DNA from: Glandiceps talaboti
Taxonomy: Eukaryota; Hemichordata; Enteropneusta; Spengelidae
DNA: 35,000 nucleotides
Direction: 5' to 3'
Assembly (NCBI RefSeq): GCF_964340395.1
Contig: NC_135562.1
Span: 5,650,134 to 5,685,133 of the forward strand
Made by a program: the position numbers and the translations under genes. Below, piece after piece: positions 1 to 9,956 of the stretch (the first letter of the stretch is position 1; each line of letters opens with the position of its first letter). Below the pieces are notes generated by a model, which worked only from the letters and a program-made list of their open reading frames with translations, was not told where the DNA came from and did not search any database.

Positions 1-325
1 ATAACACTGCACAAGGTTTTGAAATACAAGCGGTCTGAGAATAATCTATTAATAGGTGGAGTTGCTCTTTCTCTGTGTATCACATTCATTCTATGGTATA
101 TTGTTTTACATCTTGCTCATCAATACTGGGGCAATGTTTTCAGTGCTCGAGTTCGAGTAACAAAATAATAAAACAGTGTGCGAATCTGAACCTTGATTCG
201 AACTAGTTTGATCAATTGATATTTCTTAGTTAAACATTAACACATTTTGGTTTGTCCAGTCGTCGAAAATATTTAGAGTATAAATCTGGTACCTGAAACT
301 CTATGAAAAAAAGGAATAACCTAAC

Positions 326-460
326 CTGATTTGGGTCCTCCACGTACTGTCCGCTGATGTGATAAGGATACGGTTGGTTGTACGGTTGTCTGTAGGGTTG
401 GTCGTACATGTAGTTATGGGTTTGTGGATAATTCCGGGGCGGCAATGTCGGCCTACTCAT
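326..460 (-). CDS. First coding exon (partial gene) of an unidentified Tyr/Pro/Gln-rich protein
   Basis: I do not recognise this gene. The exon encodes 45 residues from an ATG at 460-458 with A at -3, ending exactly on a codon boundary at a CAG|GTTAGG splice donor (exon end 326, GT at 325-324). The peptide starts MSRPTLPPRN and is dominated by tyrosine, proline, glutamine and asparagine, with a short QPYxQPYxQPYPY repeat that low-complexity N-termini of membrane or adaptor proteins often show. A CAG acceptor-like site just upstream of the ATG suggests that a 5' untranslated exon could precede it. The open frame continues past the donor to a stop at 230, so a read-through end is a possible alternative. 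Downstream exons would lie off the left edge. Biased composition, a phase-0 donor and a good start context support coding; the function is unknown. Confidence 0.45.
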
Positions 461-625
461 TATAATTCCTCTGTTCGCAAAACGTAATAAAACATAACCT
501 GACAAGCAGCTGGCCACACCTAGAGATCTGAGAGCAAAAATTATCGCCTTCGTCGTCAAGGAAAGGAGAATGGTATCTATGTCGTGATATGGCACGAATC
601 GTGATATGGCAAAAAATCGTGTCAC

Positions 626-1260
626 ACGTACGTGTTATACTATAGGAGTTATTAAAAGATGAACTTCAAGTGGAAGTCATTCGTCTGACCAACACAGCTA
701 CTCTGGAGGCCGTGTGTCTCAAATCTAATTTGCATGTAATAACTCATTCAACAATTTTTGACAATTATTGTGTTGTTGTTTGCTCAAGGTTCTATTTGCA
801 TCCTTCGTTCAGTGTTTATCTTTTGTCTCACGTGTGCTGGTGAAAATATGAATGACTCTATTCATATCTACACCTCAAGTTGGTTTGTTGAATATGCAAG
901 TTACGTATATATGTAATGACACAAACGACACCTTCTTGACGAGAGCGATATCTGCTTTGTAATAATATATACCCTACTTGTAGGTGACAGTGTTGGATCA
1001 GGTGTTCACTGCTAGGTTTGACAGCGACTAACACTACTACACTATTCTGCTACACTGACCGGTATAGTGGGCCGAGATTTGAAGTAGAACTCTAAGATCT
1101 GTTCATTATAAAAAAAAATTAATAAAACAAAAATCTATATGACCACGTGACCACCCTACCACATAATAGGCAGTGTCTGCCAGTCTGTTGTCTCTGCGTA
1201 TGCATGTATATGTATGTATATATGTCTGTAGAAAGAAATGCATATGGAACTTGTAAGTCA
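626..1260. other. Non-coding spacer, possible upstream region of the 326-460 gene
   Basis: No convincing exon, RNA gene or repeat family is seen. It is AT-rich unique-looking sequence upstream of the minus-strand gene at the left edge, so a promoter for that gene may lie here, but I see no TATA box or initiator clear enough to call. Confidence 0.4.
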
Positions 1261-1480
1261 GTCCGTATGTGTGTCTGTCTGTGTATGTATGTATGTATGT
1301 ATGTATGTATGTATGTATGTATGTATGTATGTATGTATGTATGTATGTATGTGTGTGTGTATGTATGTGTGAGTGTGCTTGTATGTATGTATGTATGTAT
1401 GTATGTATGTATGTATGTATGTATGTATGTATGTATGTATGTATGTATGTATGTATGTATGTATGTATGCGTGTGTGTGC
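1261..1480. repeat. (TATG)n microsatellite, two tracts with a TGTG-rich interruption
   Basis: Two runs of TATG of about 70 and 90 bases are separated by a GTGTGTGTATG/GAGTGTGC interruption near 1350-1378, followed by a GTGTGCGCG-rich tail to about 1510. The tetranucleotide has no stop codon in any frame on either strand, which produces long but meaningless open frames (Met-Tyr-Val-Cys and His-Thr-Tyr-Ile repeats). Confidence 0.97.
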
Positions 1481-2009
1481 GCGGGTGCGTGTGACTGAGC
1501 GCGCATGCGTGGGTGTGTTTGTGCTTACGTACACGTAGGTGTGCTTGTGTGCATGTAAATATCAACGTGTTTCTGTTAATATCAGCATTTCATATTTTTT
1601 TCTTCTATTTCATGGAATTAATTAGGCAAAACTTTTGAATACGTAAAATGGTACATGAACAGACAAATTGAACATGTTATATGATCTCCCAGTCTGTCAG
1701 AAAAGAGACAGCAAATAAAATACAAGTGGGTGCTTACATCTACTCATGTACGGTAGGCCTATCAATACGGATTATAATTATCCTCTTTAACAGCCAGGAA
1801 ACACAAAAAACCATGGCAACATCTTGTAGGACTTATATCTCGTGACGTCACACTGGGCTTTATTTATTCATTATTGTGTTTTCACATCTTTTGTCATCGT
1901 CTACTTCGCATTAAATTGGTTTGCGATGAAACATGTCAATGTGTTATGTGTTTCAATGAAAAGAGAAAATTTAAAAAATGTGCCATATTGCGGTAACACT
2001 GAGTTTTAT

Positions 2010-2649
2010 AGTCTTGTGTGTTTGTGTCTATGTGTGTGTTTGTATGTTTGTGTGTGTCTGACTGTGTGTGTTTATGTGTGTGTTTATTTGTAATTAATTG
2101 TGTATGTATGTATGTATGTATGTATGTATGTATGTATGTATGTATGTATGTATGCATGTATGTATGTCATGTATGTATGTATGTATGTATGTATGTATGT
2201 ATGTATGTATGTATGTATGTATATGTATGTATATGTGTGTATATATATGTGTGTATGTATATGTGTATGTATGTATGTATGTATGTATGTATGTATGTAT
2301 GTATGTATGTATGTATGTATGTATGTATGTATGTATGTGTGTGTATGTATGAATGTGTGTATGTGTGTATGTATGTATGTATGTATGTATGTATGTATGT
2401 ATGTATGTATGTATGTATGTATGTATGTATGTATGTATGTATATGTATGTATATGTGTGTATATATATGTGTGTATGTATATGTGTATGTATGTATGTAT
2501 GTATGTATGTATGTATGTATGTATGTATGTGTGTGTATGTATGAATGTGTGTATGTGTGTATGTATGTATGTATGTATGTATGTATGTATGTATGTATGT
2601 ATGTATGTATGTATGTGTATGTATGAATGTGTGTATGTGTGTATGTATG

Positions 2650-2683
<34 letters not shown>

Positions 2684-3030
2684 TGTATGTATGTATGTAT
2701 GTATGTATGTATGTATGTATATGTGTGTACGCATGCATGTATGTATGTATGTATGCATGCATGCATGCATGTATGTATGTATGTATGTATGTATGTATGT
2801 ATGTATGTATGTATGTATGTATGTATGTATGTATGTATGTATGTATGTATGTATGTATGTATGTATGTATGTATGTGTGTGTGTATGTATGTATGTATGT
2901 ATGTATGTGTGTATGTGTATGTGTGTGTATGTATGTATGTATGTATGTATGTATGTATGTATGTATGTGTGTGTGTGTGTTTGTTTGTTTGTTTGTTTGT
3001 TTGTTTGTTTGTTTGTGTACGTGTGTTTGT
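2010..3030. repeat. Compound (TATG)n/(GT)n/(TTTG)n microsatellite of about 1 kb with internal higher-order repeats
   Basis: Almost pure TATG with scattered variant blocks. One TATATATG-containing variant block appears near 2219 and again near 2441. A second block containing GTATGAATGTG appears near 2340, 2532 and, shortened, 2620. Variant blocks therefore recur at about 190-220 bp, showing that segments of the microsatellite were copied as units. The right end changes to GTGT and then to a TTTG run at about 2978-3016. Confidence 0.97.
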
Positions 3031-3625
3031 GTATATGTATTCAGTAACCTACCACAATGAGTTTCGATAGCTCTGAGTCATTATATTCTTACGTTGTACC
3101 TTCTCAGCTAACTAATGAACTTTCGCTTTGCCTAATTTATAATCAACATATTTGTATATCAATTGGCGATATTTAAAAGGAAAACCACTAAAAAAATGTT
3201 TGTAAGTCACATATGCATTTTCCGGATATTTTCTTAATAATCTAAACCATTGAGTCCTCTGATGTACTCAAAAAGATACTTTTGGTCGGTAAGCTCAATT
3301 AATTTAATGTGAGCTTGCAGTCAAGTATAGAAATTGTTGAAACAAAAACAAAGATGAAATAAAATAATATTGATTTGTCTTATATCTGCATGTCTAACTA
3401 ATCAAGTTAAAACATTAACCGAATGTCCAAACTACCTATAACTACCTATAGTTTGACGATTTCTACGTTAGAAGCACTCTTATACGTGTTAGTCATTATG
3501 AAACGAAAATATATAACGTGTATTTTTAGAAAAGACAAAAAGGGAACAAAAACATTACTTTTAGACAAAATGGAAATGAAAAACATGATAAGTTGAACGA
3601 GAAAATGGTGTAAAAAACGGGAAAA
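3031..3625. other. Non-coding left flank of the tandem array
   Basis: AT-rich sequence with no recognisable gene. The last 100 bases or so (about 3525-3625) are A/G-rich on the plus strand, like the purine-rich segment that precedes every array core, so the array monomer probably begins in here. Confidence 0.4.
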
Positions 3626-3759
3626 GGTGAGTGTCGAGTTAGCCAGGTGGGGAACTCCAACGACACTGTACTGCTGTGTAGCGCTGTGCCGCTGAGAGGA
3701 GTAAATCTCAAACGCTTCTGTCTCGTGCGAGTAATCCCACCAAGCCACGGCTCACCCTG
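3626..3759 (-). repeat. Array core copy A1
   Basis: Class A core, 134 bp. On the plus strand it starts AAGGTGAGTGTCGAG and ends GGCTCACCCTG, so the ends are complementary. Read on the minus strand it has an A-box-like TGGCTTGGTGG (one mismatch to TRGYNNAGYGG) close to its start and ends CTCACCTTTT. It carries a 4-base insertion relative to the other class A copies. The sequence after it diverges from the other monomers, as expected for the edge copy of a tandem array. Confidence 0.85.
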
Positions 3760-4057
3760 TGTGAACGGCGACAATTTAAGCTATTGTACCTACGTATTGA
3801 CAACGAACATGTTGTTTAACAATGACACACCTTAGTTACATAGGGTTTCATACGTGAACTCTGGAGGGCGCTGTATTATGTCAAAGGCAACTCTCACTAA
3901 TGAACCATCTCCGTTAAGTAATACACTCCGTCATCTTACTTTCAGCTTTCGTGGAAAATGTGAGGAAAATACGAAGAACAAAAATAAATAATAACGACGA
4001 CAGAGAAAATATGGTAAAAGAAAATGAGAAAACTAGACAAGCCAAAAAATAATAAAA

Positions 4058-4189
4058 GGGTGAGTGTCGAGTTAGCGGTGTGGGTCCTACACGGCACTGC
4101 GTCGTATCGAACACAGTACCGCTTCAGTAGAGTCAATCATAAGCTTTAGTCTCATATGAACAAGTTCCACTTCACCACGGCTCACCCTG
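4058..4189 (-). repeat. Array core copy B1 (has A box, B box and T-run)
   Basis: Class B core. On the minus strand it contains TGGTGAAGTGG, an exact match to an A box (TRGYNNAGYGG), and 54 bases later GTTCGATAC, an exact match to the B box (GWTCRANNC). It ends CTCACCCTTTT, a minimal RNA polymerase III terminator. A purine-rich segment of about 110 bp on its plus-strand left side (from about 3950) is shared with copy B2. Confidence 0.85.
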
Positions 4190-4354
4190 TATATCCAGTC
4201 ATGTATGCACCTATATCAATGTACAGTAGAATGACGAACTCTGTACTGGAGTTGTGCAATCACACGAGTGTCGCTAGTCGTTAGAGGGCGATGTTCACAG
4301 TTACGAATAAATACATTCAATGTATCGCATATCGCAATAAGCACACCGTTAAAT

Positions 4355-4567
4355 AACAATACAAATGACGTAGCAACAGAGCAACTATACAACAGACGAG
4401 CACAGTCATCTTATTTCCATCTTGTCTTTTTGAAAGACGTTTAACCCATGACGCCAGGGTCGACTTTTCGTACTTTTTAGGGGACTATATTATCAATTGT
4501 AGTTTTAGCAGATAATTAATGAGGATACATCGTACACGTCACTGTCCCTGATTCTTCAATGGCCTGG

Positions 4568-4599
<32 letters not shown>

Positions 4600-4751
4600 T
4601 TGTTGTTGTTGTCCTTTAGTTAATTAAGTTCATCGTCATCCTGTTAATAATTTAATATGATGCAATCGAAAAAGATAACTATTGGAGTTATTGTTTTTTT
4701 GAACCATGGGTACATTACACAGTATGAAACATATTAACAATACAAAATGAA
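4355..4751. mobile_element. 381-bp segment present in only one of the two block copies, flanked by near-identical 14-15 bp direct repeats
   Basis: AACAATACAAATGAC at 4355-4369 recurs as AACAATACAAAATGAA at 4736-4751. The equivalent site in the second block (7629-7643, AACAAAACAAATGAC followed directly by ATATATTAGC) has only one copy and lacks the intervening sequence. This fits either an insertion with a 14-15 bp target duplication, as made by non-LTR retrotransposition, or loss from the second block by recombination between the repeats. The segment holds the (TTG)n run and no long reading frame. Confidence 0.5.
4568..4611. repeat. (TTG)n trinucleotide microsatellite
   Basis: About 14 TTG units with one TTTTTG interruption, inside the segment found only in the first block copy. 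Confidence 0.95.
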
Positions 4752-5083
4752 ATATATTAGCAAAATGAAACTCCTCCTTTGACGATGCCTATGGGAAAGG
4801 AACGTTACATTTTGACTGTATATTCTAATATATAGTCCCTTCCTAATTACACGTCATCCACAGAGATTAGTGCTATTGGAGTATACACAAAGTTTGATAG
4901 GAGTTGTCTGGATTAGTATCTACATGTAGTTTGTTAATGGTGCCTGAAGAGCCAATTTGATATTGAATTATTAAGGAAGGAAAAAAAATTAAAAATTAAA
5001 TAAATGTAACATAGTCATGAAATACCAAAAGGGAAAAGAAGTCGTCAGGAAAGGAGATGGGAAAAGAAAGGAAATCATAAAAA

Positions 5084-5213
5084 GGTGAGTGTCGAGTTAG
5101 CCGGGTGGGGAACTCCAACGACACCTGCTGTGTAGCGCTGTGCCGCTGAGAGGAGTAAATCTCAGACGCTTCTGTCTCGTACGAGTGATCCCACCAAGCC
5201 ACGGCTCACCCTG
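5084..5213 (-). repeat. Array core copy A2
   Basis: Class A core, 130 bp, nearly identical to A3 and A4. On the minus strand it has an A-box-like motif with one mismatch and a T5 end. The class-B B box is not present. About 115 bp upstream in that orientation lies an exact TGACGTCA (5324-5331), and an AAATATCA element sits about 27 bases before the CAGGGTGAG start. Confidence 0.85.
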
Positions 5214-5589
5214 TATATTCACTGCTGTAGTTTGATATTTCACTGCACATTGTCAATAACGAAAGTAGTATGTGAGTTGTGCAATCGGGTCGATTATGAT
5301 GTCGCTAGAGGGCGATATAGTAATGACGTCACCCGTAAGAGGACTTGGCGAGACTGAATCCTGAGCCCGTATATAAATTGTGACCAACTTTCGACAAAAC
5401 AACAATATTATGGTGTCGATGTAAGAAGTCAATATTGTTCATAAGTAGATAAAAAACCAAAGTAACAATAAAACAAACATTCTGGATGTAGTGTGTACAA
5501 ATGGAATAAAAAGGAACCGTGCCTGCAACGACCTCACTTTAATCTCACCGATCACAGTTTCCTAAGATAATATATTATGTGCAAAAACT

Positions 5590-5725
5590 TGAAAAAAAAA
5601 CACGAAGAACAAACTAATTAATAACGATTATATAGAAAACATGGCTAAGGAAAGTGAGAAAAGTAAAGAACCAAGAAACCAATAAATTAAAGGTGAGCGT
5701 CACTGTTACATTGTATATGGCGGTA
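5590..5725 (-). repeat. Array monomer D1 with most of the core deleted
   Basis: The purine-rich left segment is followed at 5692 by AAAGGTGAGCGTCAC and then jumps to TGTTACATTGTATATGGCGG, so nearly all of the core is missing. The same deletion endpoints occur in D2 (8510-8646), 2921 bp away, so the deletion is older than the block duplication. Confidence 0.75.
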
Positions 5726-5844
5726 GAGGAGGCGATCAGGCTAAAAAATGTAAACATATGTACCAAGAAAGTCAATTCAGGCAAAATAACGAAAGTAAAA
5801 TAGCGATGAACGATTAGCCGATATCTGCATCGGACTTTAATCAG

Positions 5845-6103
5845 ATTGCACAGTTACAAGCACGGAATATATCACTCTGTCAGTCGAGAAGAAGTTAAAT
5901 TACTTAATGACACACTGGGTATCAGGAATACAGCTAAATTTATTGACGCTGCAATATCACAGTGGACAGAAAACTTGGAAAAGGAGATACATGTAACTTG
6001 TATTTTCTTACTGATCACTCAATGTACATTTGGTTTGTTTGTTTTTCATTCTCGTCTCCTCTATCCTGCCAATGTATCAATTCTTGTTGAAAGAGACATG
6101 TAA
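5845..6103 (+). CDS. Exon-like open frame of unknown function inside the array
   Basis: I do not recognise this. An acceptor-like CTTTAATCAG ends at 5844 and is followed by an open frame of 85 codons without an ATG near its start. The first 50 or so codons read like genuine protein: charged and amphipathic, with SREEVKLLNDTLGI and ISQWTENLEKEI. The remainder is hydrophobic and may be intron. Possible donors are CAT|GTAACT near 5993 and CAT|GTAAGT near 6100, both with a poor exon-side base. It lies in sequence found only in the first block copy. It could be an exon carried in by an insertion, a pseudo-exon, or chance. Confidence 0.25.
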
Positions 6104-6185
6104 GTCAGGTCAGCTGGGAGATATTCATTAAATTACCTAATGTCACTATGACAAAATAATCTAGTACCATAATCGATTGATCATA

Positions 6186-6199
6186 CCGCCACCTAGTGG
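6186..6199 (-). promoter_or_regulatory. CTCF-consensus-like motif CCACTAGGTGGCGG
   Basis: The minus strand reads CCACTAGGTGGCGG, agreeing at every position with the commonly used CTCF core CCASYAGRKGGCRS. The match is seen in the sequence; binding is inference. The central CCACTAGGTGG is nearly palindromic, which could also reflect a transposon end. Confidence 0.35.
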
Positions 6200-6733
6200 T
6201 CAGCTGTAACTATATAGGAATTTGTCATTCTTATGAGAATCGTCGACCACGACAAATCAAAAGCCCACTGTTATGTAAAACTGAACGACTAAGTGCATAT
6301 AACCTTTGTAATTAATATGACCTGCCGAGCTGATGTACATTTTGGTCACGTGACTGTCATCTGACTCACGTTGACATTATTAAATTGAAAATTTCAATTT
6401 ATCTATTGTAAATTAAATAAACTTACAATGAAATCTGACATTTTGTAAAATGTAAACAAAGATAATATAAGAAGACGATTCTTTTACCTCCAGAAACTTC
6501 TCCAAAAGTATTAGTTTAAATTTGTGAATGTAATATAAACACCAACACAGTGCAGAGTAAAGAAGAACCCATCTAACATCTAACCGTATTGGGTTTGGCC
6601 TTTACGAATTGAAGACTGGAAAAAAAATAATATGGCTAGGAAAGAAGAAAAAAATAACAAGTTTGAGAGGAAACTTGAAGAAAGCGGAATACGTATTAAT
6701 TTGAAAGGTAAAATGGCGTGAAAGAAAGGAAAA

Positions 6734-6863
6734 GGTAAGTGTCGTGTTAGCCCAGTGGGGGTGCTCCAACGACGCTGCTCGTTGAGTGTCGCTGAAAGGA
6801 GCTAGCAAATCTCAGACGCTTTAGTCTCGTGCGAGTAATCCCACTAGGCTATGGCTCACCCTG
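6734..6863 (-). repeat. Array core copy C1
   Basis: Class C core, 130 bp. The minus strand carries TAGCCTAGTGG, an exact A-box match, 11 bases after CAGGGTGAGCCA, and ends CTTACCTTTT. Relative to classes A and B the plus-strand junction changes from GGTGAG to GGTAAG, which leaves a G-U pair in the terminal stem. TGACGTCA lies at 6977-6984, about 115 bp upstream in the minus-strand orientation. Confidence 0.85.
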
Positions 6864-7321
6864 TATATTAACGCCTCTAATTTGATATTTCACTACTGTA
6901 AATGTGAATGACGAAAGTAGTCTATCGGTTGTGCAATCGGGTCGCTTATGTCGCTATTAGAGGGCGATATATATATTGACGTCACCTGCAAGAGGACTCG
7001 GACAGACTAAATCCTGTACAGTACTGAAAATAGTGACGTAATTCAGAAACAAAACACAATTATGATTTCGATGCAAAAAGCCTACTTTATACATACAAAT
7101 AAACAAAGATAAAAACAACACTAAAGCAAGTAGTCTGTATGAACTTAAAGGTATAAAAAGTGACCTCAAAGAACACCTTTACAGTCATTATTTTTCAAGA
7201 TTTTATTTCGTGGAAAATGTGAGAAAAATACGAAGAACAAAATAGATAATAACCACGACGATAGAGAAAATATGGTAAAAGAAAATGAGAATATTACAGA
7301 AGCTGAAAAAAATAATCAAAA

Positions 7322-7452
7322 GGTGAGTGTCAAGTTAGTGGAGTGGGTCCTACACGGCACTGCGTCGAATCGAACACAGTACCGCTTCAGTAGAGTCAAT
7401 CATAAGCTTTAGTCTCATATGAACAAGTTCCACTTCACCACGGCTCACCCTG
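7322..7452 (-). repeat. Array core copy B2
   Basis: Class B core lying 3264 bp from B1. The minus strand has the exact A box TGGTGAAGTGG and the B box GTTCGATTC, which is the usual tRNA form, and ends in CTCACCTTTT. Flanks on both sides (7207-7621) match those of B1 closely, showing that whole monomers were duplicated. Confidence 0.85.
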
Positions 7453-8006
7453 TATATCCAGTAATGTATGCACCTATATCAATGTACAGTAGAATGACGA
7501 ACTCTGTACTGGAGTTGTGCAATCACATTACAGTGTCGCTAGTCGTTAGAGGACGATGTTCACAGTTACGAATGAATACATTCAATGTATTGCATTATGT
7601 CTCTTGACCAATGAGCACACCGTTAAATAACAAAACAAATGACATATATTAGCAAAATGAAACTCCCTCCTTTGACGATACCTATGGGAAAGGAACGTTA
7701 CATTTTTGAGTGTATATTCTAATATATATGTAGTCCCTTCCGAATAGCACGTCACCCACAGAGATTATACGAACATCGTTAGTGCTATTGGAGTATACAC
7801 AAAGTCTGACAGGAGTTGCCTGGATCGGGTTTCTCGCATGTATGGTGTACAGTGTCAGTGCCAGCAATTTTATCGAGGGTACCTGCAGAGCCAATATTGA
7901 ATTATCAAGGAAAGAAAAAAGTTTAAAAAATAAAATAAATGTAACAGAGATCTGGGAAAAGAAATTGTCAGGAAAGGAAATGGGAAAAGAACGGAAATCA
8001 TAAAAA

Positions 8007-8136
8007 GGTGAGTGTCGAGTTAGCCAAGTGGGGAACTCCAACGACACCTGCTGTGTAGCGCTGTGCCGCTGAGAGGAGTAAATCTCAGACGCTTCTGTCT
8101 CGTACGAGTGATCCCACCAAGCCACGGCTCACCCTG
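8007..8136 (-). repeat. Array core copy A3
   Basis: Class A core nearly identical to A2, 2923 bp away. The left flank (from about 7643) also matches the sequence before A2, including the GGAAAGGAACGTTACAT stretch. The TGACGTCA of A2 has become CGACGTCA here (8248-8255). Confidence 0.85.
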
Positions 8137-8509
8137 TATACTCACTGCTGTAGTTTGATATTTCACTGTACATTGTCAATAACGAAAGTAGTATGTGAGT
8201 TGTGCAATCGAGTCGATTATGATGTCGCTAGAGGGCGATATAGTAACGACGTCACCTGTAAGAGGACTTGGCTCGACTAAATCAGCTCTTATAAATTGTG
8301 ACTAAATTCGATAAAACAACAATATTATGGTGTCTTTGTAAGAAGTCAATATTGTTCATAAGTAGATTAAAAAAAACAAAGTAACAACAAAACAAACAAT
8401 CTGGATGTATTGTGTACAAATTGAATAAAAAGGAACCGTGCCTGCAACGACCCCATTTTAGTGTCACCGATCACAGTTTCTTAAGATTGTATATTCTGTG
8501 CAAAAACTT

Positions 8510-8646
8510 GAAAAAAACCCACGAAGAACGAAATAATTAATAACGATTATATAGAAAACATGGCTAATGAAAGTGAGAGAAAAGTAAAGAACCAAGAAAA
8601 TAATAAATTAAAGGTGAGCGTCACTGTTACATTGTATATGGCGGTA
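8510..8646 (-). repeat. Array monomer D2 with most of the core deleted
   Basis: Matches D1 at 2921 bp distance, with AAAGGTGAGCGTCAC at 8612 and the same jump to TGTATATGGCGG. The shared deletion marks it as the block-duplicate of D1. Confidence 0.75.
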
Positions 8647-8799
8647 TTGTGTGAATTATTTGACCACTACGAACGAACGAATTGAAGGAAGGGGAATTAT
8701 TTTTTTTAATATGACGAAAGAGGAAAATTAACTATTTTAAGATGAAAATAAAATGGAAAACATAATTTAAAAGGTAAAATGACGCAAGGGGATGGAAAA

Positions 8800-8929
8800 G
8801 GTAAGTGTCGTGTTAGCCCAGTGGGGGTGCTCCAACAACACTGCTCTGTGAGTGTCGCTGAAAGGAGCTAGCAAATCTCAGACGCTTTAGTCTCGTGCGA
8901 GTAATCCCACTAGGCTACGGCTCACCCTG
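8800..8929 (-). repeat. Array core copy C2
   Basis: Class C core with the exact A box TAGCCTAGTGG on the minus strand and a CTTACCTTTT end. It begins only 187 bp after D2, so about 400 bp of monomer is missing compared with the D1-C1 interval of 1042 bp. TGACGTCA is at 9050-9057. Confidence 0.85.
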
Positions 8930-9400
8930 TATATTTACGCCTCTAGTTTGATATTTAACTGTACATTGCCAATGACGAAAGCAGTCTGTCAGTTGTGCAA
9001 TAGGCCTAGGAGCGATTATGATATCGCTAGAGGGCGATATACGGTATAATGACGTCACCCTCAAACAGACTCGGCCAAAGGCTGAATCCTGAATCCTGAG
9101 AGCGTACTCAACTGTAACTACCTGTATAGGATTTTTTTCATTCAACTGAGGATCGTCGACCATGGCAAAATAAAAGCCCACTGCTATTTAAAATAGAACG
9201 GTTTGTGCATTATAATTATAACCTTTGTAATTATTTGGACCTAACAAGCTGGTGTACATTTTAATAGTGTAAAACCTGAGACTATTTTCATGGAAAAGAA
9301 TACGAAAATTACAAAAAGAAATGTAATTTAGAGCCTGTGGACTAAAAGGAAACAGGAATAATCTGGAACTAGGGGAGGGAAAAGATAAAAGAATGAAAAA

Positions 9401-9530
9401 GGTGAGTGTCGAGTTAGCCAGGTGGGGAACTCCAACGACACCTGCTGTGTAGCGCTGTGCCGCTGAGAGGAGTAAATCTCAGACGCTTCTGTCTCGTACG
9501 AGTGATCCCACCAAGCCACGGCTCACCCTG
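9401..9530 (-). repeat. Array core copy A4
   Basis: Class A core almost identical to A2 and A3, with its own GTCGATAGAGGGCGATATA right flank (about 9600-9619) and no TGACGTCA. It lies 601 bp after C2, the typical monomer spacing. Confidence 0.85.
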
Positions 9531-9956
9531 TATATTCACTGCTGTAGTTTGATATTTTACTTTACGATCAACAAGTTGTGCAATCCCATACATTGTATTG
9601 TCGATAGAGGGCGATATATAGATTGCGTTCTTTTTGAATTTTGTAACACGTATACGTATAACCTGTTTCAACCAATATTTATGAATAATACATACGAAGC
9701 GAAGTACTAGGATAGTGAGGCAGCAATGATAAAAATCTAATTCAATTTGCAAACAAATTGTATATTAATGTATACGGCACTGATTATTGGATTTGAAATA
9801 CAAAATATATTTATGATTAAATGATTCGTACAAATGTATGAAGTGGTGAAATAAAGAATGAGCAAGCGCTTAAGGAAGGGAAAAGAGGTTGAAAACAAAA
9901 ACGAAAAGATAATTTACTCAAGATTTGATAGAAAAAATGACATAACCGAATCAAAA

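Noticed and set aside
1106-3070. Many long open frames of repeated Met-Tyr-Val-Cys (plus strand) or His-Thr-Tyr-Ile (minus strand)
   Set aside because: They are translations of (TATG)n, which has no stop in any frame on either strand. The same applies near 23.5-23.9 and 34.5-34.98 kb.
4058-4189. A genuine tRNA gene in class B cores (A and B boxes present)
   Set aside because: No cloverleaf with a proper anticodon arm or a 7-bp loop T arm can be drawn. The unit is too long and is better described as a tRNA-like repeat.
3446-9752. Recurring minus-strand frames starting MAWWDHSYETEASEIYS at four places
   Set aside because: They are the translation of the class A array core. Class B and C cores do not keep the frame, while the terminal pairing and T run are kept, so the repeat is not conserved as protein.
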